The notes under the pieces: model-generated
Databases searched by the model: none
Seen by the model: the letters and a program-made list of their open reading frames with translations, nothing else
Told to the model about the DNA's origin: nothing
Shown: in pieces, positions 1-8,343 of the stretch
Layout of the letters: every line of letters starts with the position of its first letter
Numbering within the stretch: position 1 is the first letter of the stretch
DNA from: Streptomyces bicolor
Lineage (GTDB): Bacteria; Actinomycetota; Actinomycetes; Streptomycetales; Streptomycetaceae
NCBI RefSeq assembly: GCF_000719285.1
Contig: NZ_JOFS01000023.1
Coordinates: 1-64,000 of the forward strand
Length of the DNA stretch: 64,000 nt
Direction of reading: 5' to 3'
Made by a program: the position numbers and the translations under genes

Positions 1-356
1 GGCCGGGATGGAGGAGCGCGGAGGGGCTGGAGCGGGGAGTGAGGGGTGGGGGCATTCGTCGGTTGGGTTGGTGGTCGCCGTTCCTCGGGGTTTGGAGTGG
101 CGAGGTGGGGGTGCGCCGTGCGGGCGGGGGGAGTCGTCAGTCGGCGCGGTGGCCGCCGCGGGCAATCCGCGGTCACCCTCCGGCGTCGATCGAGCACTCC
201 TCCCGTTCCGGCAGCCCGTCCGGCGTTTGAGGACGAGGCCCCTCAGGGCCGAAGCGGGGTCTGGGGCGGCAGCCCGGGCGGGGCGTTTACCCTGGGGGCA
301 GGACGGCAGGGGGCCCGCGGGCGATCACCCGGCCAAGGCGCGGCACGCAACCCGTT
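1..356. other. non-coding region upstream of the rplM promoter
   Basis: I see no convincing gene here. Open frames exist on both strands, but they run through the dispersed repeat at 212-278 and encode Gly/Arg-rich sequence without domains, which is typical of spurious frames in high-GC DNA. The stretch holds that repeat and the first copy of a 15-bp direct repeat (327-341) whose second copy lies at the rplM promoter. Confidence 0.6.
212..278. repeat. dispersed intergenic repeat, copy A
   Basis: This copy begins CAGCCCGTCCGGCGTTTGAG and continues through GGACGAGGCC, a short CAGGGCC inverted block and a GCGGGGTCTGGGG run. It matches 41351-41422 almost base for base apart from small indels. 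I recognise the sequence as a very common intergenic element in Streptomyces genomes. It probably forms an RNA or DNA hairpin (GGCCC..GGGCC). Its function is unknown. Confidence 0.75.
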
Positions 357-386
357 TTGACCCGGCCAAGGCGCCGCAGGTATCCT
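357..386 (+). promoter_or_regulatory. putative sigma-HrdB-type promoter of rplM-rpsI
   Basis: A TTGACC hexamer (357-362) is followed after 18 bp by TATCCT (381-386), close to the vegetative -35/-10 consensus. Transcription would start near 393, giving a leader of about 170 nt before the rplM GTG. That length leaves room for autoregulation by L13, as known in other bacteria, but I did not identify a specific leader fold. Confidence 0.6.
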
Positions 387-565
387 GCATGTTCGTTGTG
401 TATTGGCTTGCTCATTCTCACGGGACGGGCCCTTACACCGGTCCACCGGGCCGATGACCAGCGACCCCACGTACGCGGTATGCGTCGCCGCCGTGCGGTC
501 CAGGCTGTCGTGATCGTTTCGGTGACCTGTTCAGGACCATTCACTCGAAGCGAAGGCTACGAACC

Positions 566-1009
566 GTGCGTACGTACAGCCCCAAGCCCGGCGATGTGAC
601 GCGCCAGTGGCACGTCATTGACGCTCAGGACGTCGTCCTGGGCCGTCTCGCCAGCACCGCCGCCTCCATCCTGCGGGGCAAGCACAAGCCGATCTACGCG
701 CCCCACGTCGACACCGGTGACTTCGTCATCATCATCAACGCCGACAAGGTGCACCTGTCCGGCAACAAGCGGACCCAGAAGATGGCGTACCGCCACTCCG
801 GTTACCCGGGTGGTCTGCGCTCCGTCCGTTACGACGAGCTCCTCGACAAGAACCCCGAGAAGGCCATCGAGAAGGCCGTCAAGGGCATGCTCCCCAAGAA
901 CACTCTGGGCCGTCAGATGCTCTCGAAGCTGAAGGTCTACAAGGGTGACCAGCACCCGCACGGCGCGCAGCAGCCGCAGCCGTACGAGATCACCCAGGTC
1001 GCGCAGTAA
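566..1009 (+). CDS. rplM: 50S ribosomal protein L13
   Basis: This 147-residue protein has the usual L13 length. It starts at GTG (566) with [20 protein letters not shown] and contains the family hallmarks LGRLAS near the N-terminus, a [18 protein letters not shown] segment and MLPKNTLGR towards the end. L13 is an early-assembly protein of the large subunit that binds 23S rRNA. The gene is followed after 42 bp by rpsI, the standard bacterial rplM-rpsI operon, and is driven by the promoter at 357-386. Nothing unusual is seen. Confidence 0.97.
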   Translation: MRTYSPKPGDVTRQWHVIDAQDVVLGRLASTAASILRGKHKPIYAPHVDTGDFVIIINADKVHLSGNKRTQKMAYRHSGYPGGLRSVRYDELLDKNPEKAIEKAVKGMLPKNTLGRQMLSKLKVYKGDQHPHGAQQPQPYEITQVAQ

Positions 1010-1051
1010 GTCCGGCCACCCCCTAAGACTGAAGAGAATCTGAGGAGAATC

Positions 1052-1564
1052 GTGGCCGAGACCACTGCCGAGCAGCCGCTCGAAGAGCTTGACATCGACA
1101 GCTACACCACCGAGTCCGAGGTTCCGGTGGAGGGTGAGTACACCTCCGAGTCCCTCGCCTCGCGCTTCGGTGAGCCCCAGCCCGCCGCCGGCCTGGGTCG
1201 TCGTAAGAACGCCATCGCGCGCGTTCGCATTGTGCCGGGCACCGGCAAGTGGAAGATCAACGGGCGTACGCTCGAGGACTACTTCCCCAACAAGGTGCAC
1301 CAGCAGGAGGTCAACGAGCCGTTCAAGGTTCTTGAGCTCGAAGGTCGCTACGACGTCGTCGCCCGCATCGCCGGTGGCGGTGTCTCCGGTCAGGCCGGTG
1401 CGCTCCGTCTCGGTGTCGCCCGTGCGCTGAACGAGGCCGACGTCGACAACAACCGCGGCCCGCTGAAGAAGGCCGGCTTCCTCAAGCGCGACGACCGTGC
1501 GGTCGAGCGCAAGAAGGCCGGTCTGAAGAAGGCCCGCAAGGCCCCGCAGTACAGCAAGCGCTAA
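1052..1564 (+). CDS. rpsI: 30S ribosomal protein S9
   Basis: This 170-residue protein starts at GTG 1052 behind TGAGGAGAATC. The first 40 or so residues are an acidic Glu/Thr-rich extension typical of actinobacterial S9. The conserved S9 core then begins with [11 protein letters not shown] and ends with the tRNA-contacting basic tail [11 protein letters not shown]. It is a component of the small-subunit head near the P site. It is co-transcribed with rplM, and a perfect 17-bp terminator follows. Confidence 0.97.
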   Translation: MAETTAEQPLEELDIDSYTTESEVPVEGEYTSESLASRFGEPQPAAGLGRRKNAIARVRIVPGTGKWKINGRTLEDYFPNKVHQQEVNEPFKVLELEGRYDVVARIAGGGVSGQAGALRLGVARALNEADVDNNRGPLKKAGFLKRDDRAVERKKAGLKKARKAPQYSKR

Positions 1565-1598
1565 GCGCAAGCTGCCTCTGCTCGTACTCCGGTACTCC

Positions 1599-1641
1599 GA
1601 ACGCCCCGGCGGCACGCACAGTGCCGCCGGGGCGTTCGTTT
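1599..1641 (+). terminator. rplM-rpsI intrinsic terminator
   Basis: A perfect 17-bp inverted repeat (1599-1615 with 1621-1637, loop GCACA) lies 34 nt past the rpsI stop and is followed by GTTTTA. This is a strong rho-independent terminator for the ribosomal-protein operon. Confidence 0.9.
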
Positions 1642-1799
1642 TATCCACGGGCTCGGGCGTATAACGGCACAAGACGTTCAAAGGCTTGTGTGATCCGATG
1701 CCCAGGCATGGAATGCCTGGAGGCGGGAGCCCCCGGCGACACAGCGACACAGTGAGCGCCGGCTCCGCTTTCGGAACTGATGTTTCCTCAGGAGGACAA

Positions 1800-3158
1800 G
1801 TGGGACGACTCTTCGGCACGGACGGCGTGCGCGGCGTCGCCAACGCGGATCTGACGGCCGAGATGGCGCTCGGTCTGTCCGTGGCGGCGGCGCACGTACT
1901 GGCCGAGGCGGGCACCTTCGAGGGCCACCGGCCGACGGCGGTGGTCGGGCGGGACCCGCGTGCGTCCGGGGAGTTCCTGGAGGCCGCCGTGGTGGCCGGT
2001 CTGGCGAGTGCGGGTGTCGATGTGCTGCGGGTCGGTGTGCTGCCGACGCCCGCCGTCGCCTTTCTCACCGGCTCGCTCGGCGCCGACCTCGGCGTCATGC
2101 TCTCCGCCAGCCACAACGCCATGCCCGACAACGGCATCAAGTTCTTCGCCCGCGGTGGCCACAAGCTCGCCGATGAGCTGGAGGACCGTATCGAGGCCGT
2201 CTACGACGAGCATCGGCACGGTGAGCCGTGGGAGCGGCCGACCGGTGCGGCCGTCGGGCGTGTGCGGTCGTACGACCAGGGGTTCGACGAATACGTCGGC
2301 CACCTCCTCGGCGTACTGCCCAACCGGCTGGACGGGCTGAAGATCGTCCTCGACGAGGCGCACGGCGCCGCGGCGGGCGTCTCGCCCGAGGCCTTCTCGC
2401 GGGCCGGGGCCGAGGTCGTCACGATCGGGGCCGAGCCGGACGGGCTCAACATCAACGACGGTTGCGGGTCCACCCATCTGGAGAAGCTGAAGGCCGCCGT
2501 CGTCGAGCAGGGTGCCGATCTCGGTATCGCGCACGACGGCGACGCCGACCGTTGCCTCGCCGTGGACCACAGCGGTGCGGAGGTGGACGGGGACCAGATC
2601 CTGGCCGTGCTCGCGCTGGCCATGCGTGAGCGGTCCGCGCTGCGGGCCGAGACCGTGGTCGCGACCGTGATGTCCAACCTGGGCTTCAAGCTGGCCATGG
2701 AGCGCGAGGGCATCGCGCTGGTGCAGACCGCGGTCGGTGACCGGTATGTGCTGGAGGAGATGAAGGAGCACGGGTACGCCCTGGGCGGCGAGCAGTCCGG
2801 GCACGTCATCATCCTCGACCACGCCACGACCGGTGACGGCACACTGACCGGGCTGCTGCTGGCGGCGCGGGTCGCCGAGACCGGCCGTACGCTCAAGGAC
2901 CTCGCCTCGGTCATGGAGCGGCTGCCGCAGGTGCTGATCAATGTGCCGGACGTCGACAAGTCACGGGTGAAGACGTCGGCGGAGCTGGCGGCGGCGGTCA
3001 CCGAGGCCGAGCGGGAACTCGGGTCCACGGGGCGGGTGTTGCTGCGGCCGTCGGGGACCGAGCCGTTGGTGCGGGTGATGGTCGAGGCCGCTGACATCGA
3101 CCAGGCCCGGTCCGTTGCCGGGCGGCTGGCGGATGCCGTGAAGTCGGCGCTGGGTTAG
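1800..3158 (+). CDS. glmM: phosphoglucosamine mutase
   Basis: GlmM interconverts glucosamine-6-phosphate and glucosamine-1-phosphate on the way to UDP-GlcNAc for peptidoglycan. The product is 452 residues, the usual length. I chose GTG 1800 because TCAGGAGGAC sits just upstream and the protein then begins [12 protein letters not shown], the family N-terminus; the frame stays open upstream to 1686 but carries no conserved sequence. The active serine lies in LSASHN near residue 102, the metal-binding loop is DGDADRC, and the phosphate-binding motif RPSGTEP is near the C-terminus. glmS, the preceding pathway step, is 11 kb downstream. Confidence 0.96.
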   Translation: MGRLFGTDGVRGVANADLTAEMALGLSVAAAHVLAEAGTFEGHRPTAVVGRDPRASGEFLEAAVVAGLASAGVDVLRVGVLPTPAVAFLTGSLGADLGVMLSASHNAMPDNGIKFFARGGHKLADELEDRIEAVYDEHRHGEPWERPTGAAVGRVRSYDQGFDEYVGHLLGVLPNRLDGLKIVLDEAHGAAAGVSPEAFSRAGAEVVTIGAEPDGLNINDGCGSTHLEKLKAAVVEQGADLGIAHDGDADRCLAVDHSGAEVDGDQILAVLALAMRERSALRAETVVATVMSNLGFKLAMEREGIALVQTAVGDRYVLEEMKEHGYALGGEQSGHVIILDHATTGDGTLTGLLLAARVAETGRTLKDLASVMERLPQVLINVPDVDKSRVKTSAELAAAVTEAERELGSTGRVLLRPSGTEPLVRVMVEAADIDQARSVAGRLADAVKSALG

Positions 3159-3223
3159 GCCACTGGAGTACGTCACTCGAACGTACGTAACAAAGAGTGC
3201 ATGCCCGATAACTGATTGTTTCA

Positions 3224-3268
3224 CTTTCGTCGAGGGGGGCTCTGTCCGGCGCCCTGCCTCGACGAAAG
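3224..3268 (+). promoter_or_regulatory. inverted repeat in the leader of the 3282 gene
   Basis: CTTTCGTCGAGG (3224-3235) and its exact complement CCTCGACGAAAG (3257-3268) form a 12-bp stem with a 21-nt loop. The stem ends 13 nt before the ATG, directly against the purine-rich ribosome site. It could influence translation or mRNA stability, or be a protein-binding site. No family is recognised. Confidence 0.45.
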
Positions 3269-3281
3269 AGAGAAGCACTGC

Positions 3282-3815
3282 ATGAAGATCGTGAGCAGCA
3301 CCCTGAAGCGCGCGGTTGGTCCGGCCCTCGCCGCTGGTCTCGTCGTCACCGCGGCCGCGAGCCCGGCCGCGGCGCAGACCCCCGGTTCCACGGCATTCCG
3401 TCTGTTCGGCAGCGTCTACCTCAGCGCGCGTGGCGGTGTGGCGAACCAGGTGACGGCCACCGTCACCACCGCCGGACGTCTGATCCTCACGGACACCACG
3501 GGCATCGCCGCGGGATCGGGTTGCAGTCCGACGTCCTCCCCCACCACCGTCGACTGCGGCGTCGTCACCACCAGCACTCGGCTGTCGGTCGGGCTGGGTG
3601 ACGGGAACGACACTTACAACGGGGGGAGCATCGGGCTCCGTACCCTCGTCGATGCCGGCCCGGGTTTCGACTCCGTGACGACCGGCGGCGGCAACGACAC
3701 GATCGGCGTGAGCGACGGCGTGCTCGCGGAACCCGTTAACTGCGGCGGAGGCACCGACGTCGTGTTCCGCGACGTCGGTGACAACATCAACGCGAACTGC
3801 GAGGTGCGGTACTAG
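3282..3815 (+). CDS. secreted protein with degenerate GGxGND-type repeats
   Basis: This 177-residue protein starts at ATG 3282, with AGAGAGAAG as ribosome site. Residues 1-33 form a Sec signal peptide (basic start, LAAGLVVTAAASPAAAQ with an AxA cleavage site). The mature part contains LGDGNDTYNGG and GGGNDTIGV, resembling single turns of RTX/hemolysin-type calcium-binding repeats, and four cysteines that could form two disulfides. I do not recognise a catalytic domain. A short extracellular Ca-binding or wall-associated role is an inference. The stop overlaps by 3 bp the stop of the convergent DUF389 gene. Confidence 0.75.
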   Translation: MKIVSSTLKRAVGPALAAGLVVTAAASPAAAQTPGSTAFRLFGSVYLSARGGVANQVTATVTTAGRLILTDTTGIAAGSGCSPTSSPTTVDCGVVTTSTRLSVGLGDGNDTYNGGSIGLRTLVDAGPGFDSVTTGGGNDTIGVSDGVLAEPVNCGGGTDVVFRDVGDNINANCEVRY

Positions 3816-4759
3816 AGACCGCTCACCTTCGCCGTACGCTCGCGCTGCCTGGCCCACAGCCACTTCTGGGCCAGCAGCGTGAGTGTGCCGGCGAGGATGA
3901 TGCCGAGGAGGTTGAGCAGCAGTTGGCCCGTCGAGAGCCAGGTCTGCTTGGCGTCGTCGTAGATCAGGGCCACGGCCGCGTTGGCGGCCGCCGGGACGGT
4001 CGTGACCGAGATGGCGACTCCGACCAGGGCGCCGGACTTGGCGGACGTCAGGGAGAGAGTGCCGGCGGCGCCGGCGAGGACCGCCACGACGAAGGAGAAC
4101 CAGTCGGGGGCATAGATGAAGCCGGTATTGGGCCGGTCGGCCTCCAGCTTGGCCTCGGTGAACAGGCCGACGGCGTCCATGAAGTAGCTGAAGCCCACCG
4201 TTGCCGCCATCGCCACGGCGAAGCCGACCAGGAGGGCGATCAGTGACCGCAGTGCCAGGCGTGGCGCCCGCTGTACAACGGCCGTGCAGATCCCTGCCAG
4301 CGGACCGAACTCCGGGCCGACCGCCATCGCACCCACGATCAGGATCGCGTTGTCGAGCACCACACCGCAGGCCGCGATCATGGTGGCGAGCGTGATGAAG
4401 GCGAGATAGGTGATGGAGAGGGTGGACTCCTCGTGCGTCGCGTCGGTCAGATGCTCCCAGAGCACCGCGTCCGCAGCCTCGCCGGGAGCATCCGCCTCGG
4501 CCTGATCGGCACGTTTGGACAGTGACAGATCGATGTTCTCGACGGCGATCGAGCCGTGCGTGTCGAGGCCCAATTCCTGCAGCTTGCTGAGGAGTTCGTC
4601 ACCCGCCTCGCGCGCCACGTCGCAGAGCACGACGTCCCCGGCCGGATTGCGGGCGGCGCCCGGCAGCACGACCAGGTGCGTGGTGCCGACCGTCTTCTCG
4701 ATCAGGCGGACCACGTCGTCCGTCTTGTGGGTTGGCGTGATCAGGCGCAGATGCAGCAT
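3812..4759 (-). CDS. DUF389 family membrane protein
   Basis: This 315-residue protein begins MLHLRLITPTHKTDDVVRLI. Residues 1-90 form a soluble ferredoxin-like N-terminal region. Residues 130-310 contain about six hydrophobic segments including ITLATMIAACGVVLDNAILI, GAMAVGPEFGPLAGICTAVV and a C-terminal LLLNLLGIILAGTLTLLAQ. This arrangement matches the DUF389 (TIGR00341-like) family, whose biochemical role is not established. It is transcribed towards the small secreted protein gene with overlapping stop codons, and away from the region of coaA. Nothing indicates its regulation. Confidence 0.85.
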   Translation of the reverse strand: MLHLRLITPTHKTDDVVRLIEKTVGTTHLVVLPGAARNPAGDVVLCDVAREAGDELLSKLQELGLDTHGSIAVENIDLSLSKRADQAEADAPGEAADAVLWEHLTDATHEESTLSITYLAFITLATMIAACGVVLDNAILIVGAMAVGPEFGPLAGICTAVVQRAPRLALRSLIALLVGFAVAMAATVGFSYFMDAVGLFTEAKLEADRPNTGFIYAPDWFSFVVAVLAGAAGTLSLTSAKSGALVGVAISVTTVPAAANAAVALIYDDAKQTWLSTGQLLLNLLGIILAGTLTLLAQKWLWARQRERTAKVSGL

Positions 4760-4790
4760 GACGGCTTTCTAACAGACGCGCGTTACGGGC

Positions 4791-5780
4791 CTACAGCTTG
4801 CGCAGGCTCAGCCGCTGCACCTTGTGGTCGGGGCCCTTGCGTACGACGAGGGTGGCTCGGCCGCGGGTGGGGGCGATGTTCTCGACCAGGTTGGGCTTGT
4901 TGATGGTGCGCCACATCGTGCGGGCGTAGTCGAGGGCCTCCTCCTCGGAGACCTGGGTGTACTTGCGGAAGTAGGAGGAGGGGTTCTGGAAGGCGGTCTC
5001 GCGCAGCCGCTTGAAGCGGTTGAGGTACCAGTGCTCGATGTCCTCGGTGCGGGCGTCGACGTACACGCTGAAGTCGAAGTAGTCGGCGAGGCCGACCCGG
5101 GTGCGGCCGTCCTTGCCCGGGAGGGCGGGCTGGAGGACGTTCAGGCCCTCGACGATCAGGATGTCGGGGCGGCGGACCGTGAGCTTCTTGTCCGGGACGA
5201 TGTCGTAGATCAGGTGGGAGTAGACCGGGGCCGTGACCTCGTCCTTGCCGGCCTTGATGTCGGCGACGAAGCGGGTGAGCGCGCGGCGGTCGAACGACTC
5301 GGGGAAGCCCTTGCGTGACATCAGGCCCCGGGCCTCCAGCTCCTTGGTGGGCAGGAGGAACCCGTCCGTGGTGACCAGCTCGACGCGTGGGTGCTCGGGC
5401 CAGCGGGAGAGCAGGGCCTGCAGGAGACGGGCGACCGTGGACTTGCCCACGGCGACCGAGCCGGCGACCCCTATGACGAACGGGGTGCCGGACTGGGAGC
5501 CCTGTTCGCCGAGGAAGGTGTTCAGCGCGCCTCTGAGGCCGTCCGTGGCGCCGACGTAGAGGTTGAGGAGCCGGGAGAGCGGGAGGTAGATGTCGCGGAC
5601 CTCGTCGAGGTCGATGACGTCACCGAGGCCGCGCAGCTTCTCGACCTCCTCCGCGGTGAGCGGCAGCGGGGTCTTGTCGCGCAGCGCGCTCCACTCGGCG
5701 CGGGTGAGGTCGACGTAGGGAGTCGCCTCCGGGCGTTGCCGGTGGGCGCTCCGGGGCATCGAGGAGACCGGAGAGATCAC
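4791..5780 (-). CDS. coaA: type I pantothenate kinase
   Basis: This 329-residue enzyme phosphorylates pantothenate, the first committed step of coenzyme A synthesis. The P-loop [12 protein letters not shown] is at residues 104-115. Also visible are DGFLLPT, the pantothenate-site region around [10 protein letters not shown], the Walker-B-like [12 protein letters not shown], and the C-terminal [20 protein letters not shown] typical of actinobacterial CoaA. The start may be GTG 5780 or ATG 5759 (MPRSAHRQ); I kept the longer form because homologues known to me begin similarly. It is divergent from the ABC exporter genes. Confidence 0.95.
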   Translation of the reverse strand: MISPVSSMPRSAHRQRPEATPYVDLTRAEWSALRDKTPLPLTAEEVEKLRGLGDVIDLDEVRDIYLPLSRLLNLYVGATDGLRGALNTFLGEQGSQSGTPFVIGVAGSVAVGKSTVARLLQALLSRWPEHPRVELVTTDGFLLPTKELEARGLMSRKGFPESFDRRALTRFVADIKAGKDEVTAPVYSHLIYDIVPDKKLTVRRPDILIVEGLNVLQPALPGKDGRTRVGLADYFDFSVYVDARTEDIEHWYLNRFKRLRETAFQNPSSYFRKYTQVSEEEALDYARTMWRTINKPNLVENIAPTRGRATLVVRKGPDHKVQRLSLRKL

Positions 5781-5943
5781 AGTCCATTGTTACGGGAGTA
5801 CGAACAGGCGGCGGCGTGGGATCGGTCACGCGCCGACGTTTCCGGGAGAAATCCGGGCAAGGCGGGGAATGTCAGTGGCGTGCGTCACAGTTGTGGGGAG
5901 GGTGGGCTCAAGCCGGGGTCCACCAACCCCGAGGGGGTCACCC

Positions 5944-6951
5944 ATGACGTATGCGATCGAGGCGGAAGGCCTGGTCAAGCGGTTCAAGGAGACCGAGGCA
6001 CTGGCAGGGGTCGACCTGGGGGCCCGTAGGGGCTCGGTGCTCGGGCTGCTGGGGCCCAACGGCGCGGGGAAGACGACCGCGGTGCGGATCTTCGCGACGC
6101 TGCTCAGGCCGGACGGCGGCCGGGCCCATGTGGCGGGGCGCGATGTGGTCAGGGAGGCCGGGGTCGTACGCGCCATGGTCGGTTTGACCGGGCAGTACGC
6201 GGCGGTGGACGAGAACCTGACCGGCACGGAGAACCTGCTGCTCATCGGGCGCCTGCTGGGGCTGCCGCGCCGGGATGCCAAGGCGCGCGCGGCCGAGCTG
6301 CTGGAGCGGTTTCAGCTGACGTTCGCGGCCGGGCGGGCCGTGAAGACCTTCTCCGGGGGTATGCGCAGGCGTCTGGACCTCGCGGCCAGCCTGGTGGGCC
6401 GGCCCAGCATCCTCTTCCTCGACGAGCCGACGACCGGCCTCGATCCGCACAGCCGCGGTGAACTGTGGGACCTGCTGCGGGGCCTGGTCGCGGACGGGGC
6501 GACGGCCCTGCTGACCACGCAGTATCTGAACGAGGCCGATGTGCTCGCCGACGACATCGTGGTGATCGACAAGGGCCGGGTGATCGCCGAGGGTACGCCC
6601 GACCAGTTGAAGTCACAGGTCGGCGGGCAGGTGCTGGAGCTGCGGCCGGTGCTGGGGCAGGACCTCGCGCGGGCGCATCTGCTGGTGGCGGGGGCCGCCG
6701 GGGCGGAGGCCCGGATCGAGGGCGAGATGATCACCGCGCCGGTGAAGGATCCCGAGCTGATGCCGTCCGTCGTGCGGGCGCTGGACCGTGAGGGGATCGC
6801 GGTGGGGGAGCTGGCGCTGCGCCGCTCCTCGCTGGACGAGGTCTTCCTGGCCCTGACCGGCCATCGTGCCGAGCCGGGCTCGCCCGAGGGGAACGGTGGC
6901 GCGGCTGTCCGGGAGGAGAGCGATCTGGAGGAGGCGGTGAGCCGGTCATGA
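5944..6951 (+). CDS. daunorubicin-resistance-type ABC transporter ATP-binding protein
   Basis: This 335-residue DrrA-family ATPase starts at ATG 5944 (MTYAIEAEGLVKRFKETEAL). Walker A is GPNGAGKTT, the signature is SGGMRRRLDLA, Walker B is ILFLDEPTTGLD, and a C-terminal LRRSSLDEVFLALTGH is characteristic of DrrA-like subunits. It probably powers export of a hydrophobic or antibiotic-like compound together with the permease encoded next, whose start overlaps its stop by 4 bp (ATGA). No substrate can be deduced, and no regulator gene is adjacent. Confidence 0.93.
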   Translation: MTYAIEAEGLVKRFKETEALAGVDLGARRGSVLGLLGPNGAGKTTAVRIFATLLRPDGGRAHVAGRDVVREAGVVRAMVGLTGQYAAVDENLTGTENLLLIGRLLGLPRRDAKARAAELLERFQLTFAAGRAVKTFSGGMRRRLDLAASLVGRPSILFLDEPTTGLDPHSRGELWDLLRGLVADGATALLTTQYLNEADVLADDIVVIDKGRVIAEGTPDQLKSQVGGQVLELRPVLGQDLARAHLLVAGAAGAEARIEGEMITAPVKDPELMPSVVRALDREGIAVGELALRRSSLDEVFLALTGHRAEPGSPEGNGGAAVREESDLEEAVSRS

Positions 6952-7763
6952 CCGCCACGACGACGACCGTCACGGCCCCGATCACCAAGTCGGGTCGCGT
7001 ACGGCCGCTCGACGGGCTGCGGCAGACGTTCACGATGGCGTGGCGGAGCCTGGTAGCCGTCAAGCACAACCCGCTCGAGCTGGTGGACTACAGCATCACG
7101 CCCATCATGTTCGTGTTCCTCTTCACGTACGTGCTGGGCGGGCAGATGGCCGGGTCACCGGAGGCGTATCTGAAGTACGCGCTGCCCGGGATCATCGTCC
7201 AGAACACCCTGTTCATGACCATGTACACGGCCATGGCGCTCAACACCGACCTCACCAAGGGCGTCTTCGACCGGCTGCGCAGCCTGCCGATAGCCCGCTC
7301 CGCCCCGCTCATCGGCCGCATCACCGCGGACCTGGCCAAGCATGTGTGGGCTCTGCTGCTGATGATCGGCCTCGGCCTGCTGCTCGGCTTCCGGGTCACC
7401 GGCGGCCTCGACGGTTTCCTGCTCGGAACACTGCTCGTGGTCGTGTTCGCGGCGGCCGTGTCGTGGAGCGCGGTGCTGATCGGGATGCTCGCCGGGGACG
7501 CGGAGAAGGTGCAGGCCTTCGCGTTCACGATCATCTTCCCGATCACCTTCACCAGCAGTGCGTTCGTGATGGTGGACACGATGCCGGGGTGGTTGCAGGC
7601 GTGGAGTGACGTGAATCCGGTGACGCATCTGTCCGATGCGTTCCGGGGGCTGTTGCTGGGTGGGCCCGTGGCTGAGCCGGTGTTGTGGTCGTTGGTGTGG
7701 GCCGCGGGGATCGCGTTGGTGTTCTATCCGTTGGCCATGCGGGCTTATCGGGCGAAGACGTGA
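6948..7763 (+). CDS. ABC-2 type permease, DrrB family
   Basis: This 271-residue integral membrane protein partners the preceding ATPase. Six hydrophobic segments are visible, including ITPIMFVFLFTYVLGG, a central VWALLLMIGLGLLLGF, LLVVVFAAAVSWSAVLIGML and IFPITFTSSAFVMV. The motif MPGWLQAWSDVNPVTHLSDAF before the last helix is typical of ABC-2/DrrB permeases. The start ATG overlaps the ATPase stop, so the two are translationally coupled. The gene ends before a 580-bp gap. Confidence 0.92.
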   Translation: MTATTTTVTAPITKSGRVRPLDGLRQTFTMAWRSLVAVKHNPLELVDYSITPIMFVFLFTYVLGGQMAGSPEAYLKYALPGIIVQNTLFMTMYTAMALNTDLTKGVFDRLRSLPIARSAPLIGRITADLAKHVWALLLMIGLGLLLGFRVTGGLDGFLLGTLLVVVFAAAVSWSAVLIGMLAGDAEKVQAFAFTIIFPITFTSSAFVMVDTMPGWLQAWSDVNPVTHLSDAFRGLLLGGPVAEPVLWSLVWAAGIALVFYPLAMRAYRAKT

Positions 7764-8343
7764 CTTGGCGCGTGCGCCGGGAATCGCAGCGTGGCACGCC
7801 CTCCTTGGTCGTTCCCCTGCGGTGACGGAGCCGCGTCTGTCGGCCCGGCCGGGGCCCGCCTGCTGCGTTGCAGTACGACCGCGCATGTCGACGGGCGGGC
7901 GACTTCCGGCCATTTTGTGACGGAGAATGTTCGCCGCCTGCACTCTTTCTTCACATGCCTCACACATGCAACTCCTGGTGTGAGCACGGCGTTTGGGTGT
8001 GCCGCGCCGTGCAAGTGAGGTGGCGTACCGCAGTCCGGACCGCGAGGTCGGCCCTTGCCGCGTCCTGCCGGCCTGTGGCTAAGTTGAACGCCGCGCATCC
8101 CGAGGGGCCTTGACCATCCCTTCATGATGCGCGCATGTCATTCGGCGGCCGGGGGGACAGTGCCGTCACGGGGAGGAATGGTTCGTCATGCCGCGATGCC
8201 GGCTCGTTGTGAACGCCTGCTTTGTCGCTGCTGTCTGCTGCCTCTGCTTCCGCGCCGGGACGGCGGGCTGACCCCCTGCGTATCCCACCGCCCCTTCGGG
8301 CGGTCTCCCTCGCCTGCCTTCGCTTGCTCTGAAGGATGCCTCT
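7764..8343. other. 580-bp intergenic region before the toxin gene
   Basis: I see no supported gene, RNA or strong repeat. The frames that cross it are short and unsupported. Parts (about 7905-7985) are richer in A/T than the neighbouring coding DNA, which fits a promoter region or a boundary of the accessory toxin island. No clear -35/-10 pair or operator stands out. Confidence 0.5.

Noticed and set aside
8-457. 149-codon plus-strand frame at the left edge
   Set aside because: It reads through the dispersed repeat and the rplM promoter, has no domain, and has the Gly/Arg composition of a spurious high-GC frame.
557-2164. 535-codon minus-strand frame over rplM-rpsI-glmM
   Set aside because: It is antisense to three well-supported genes and crosses a terminator; a codon-bias shadow.
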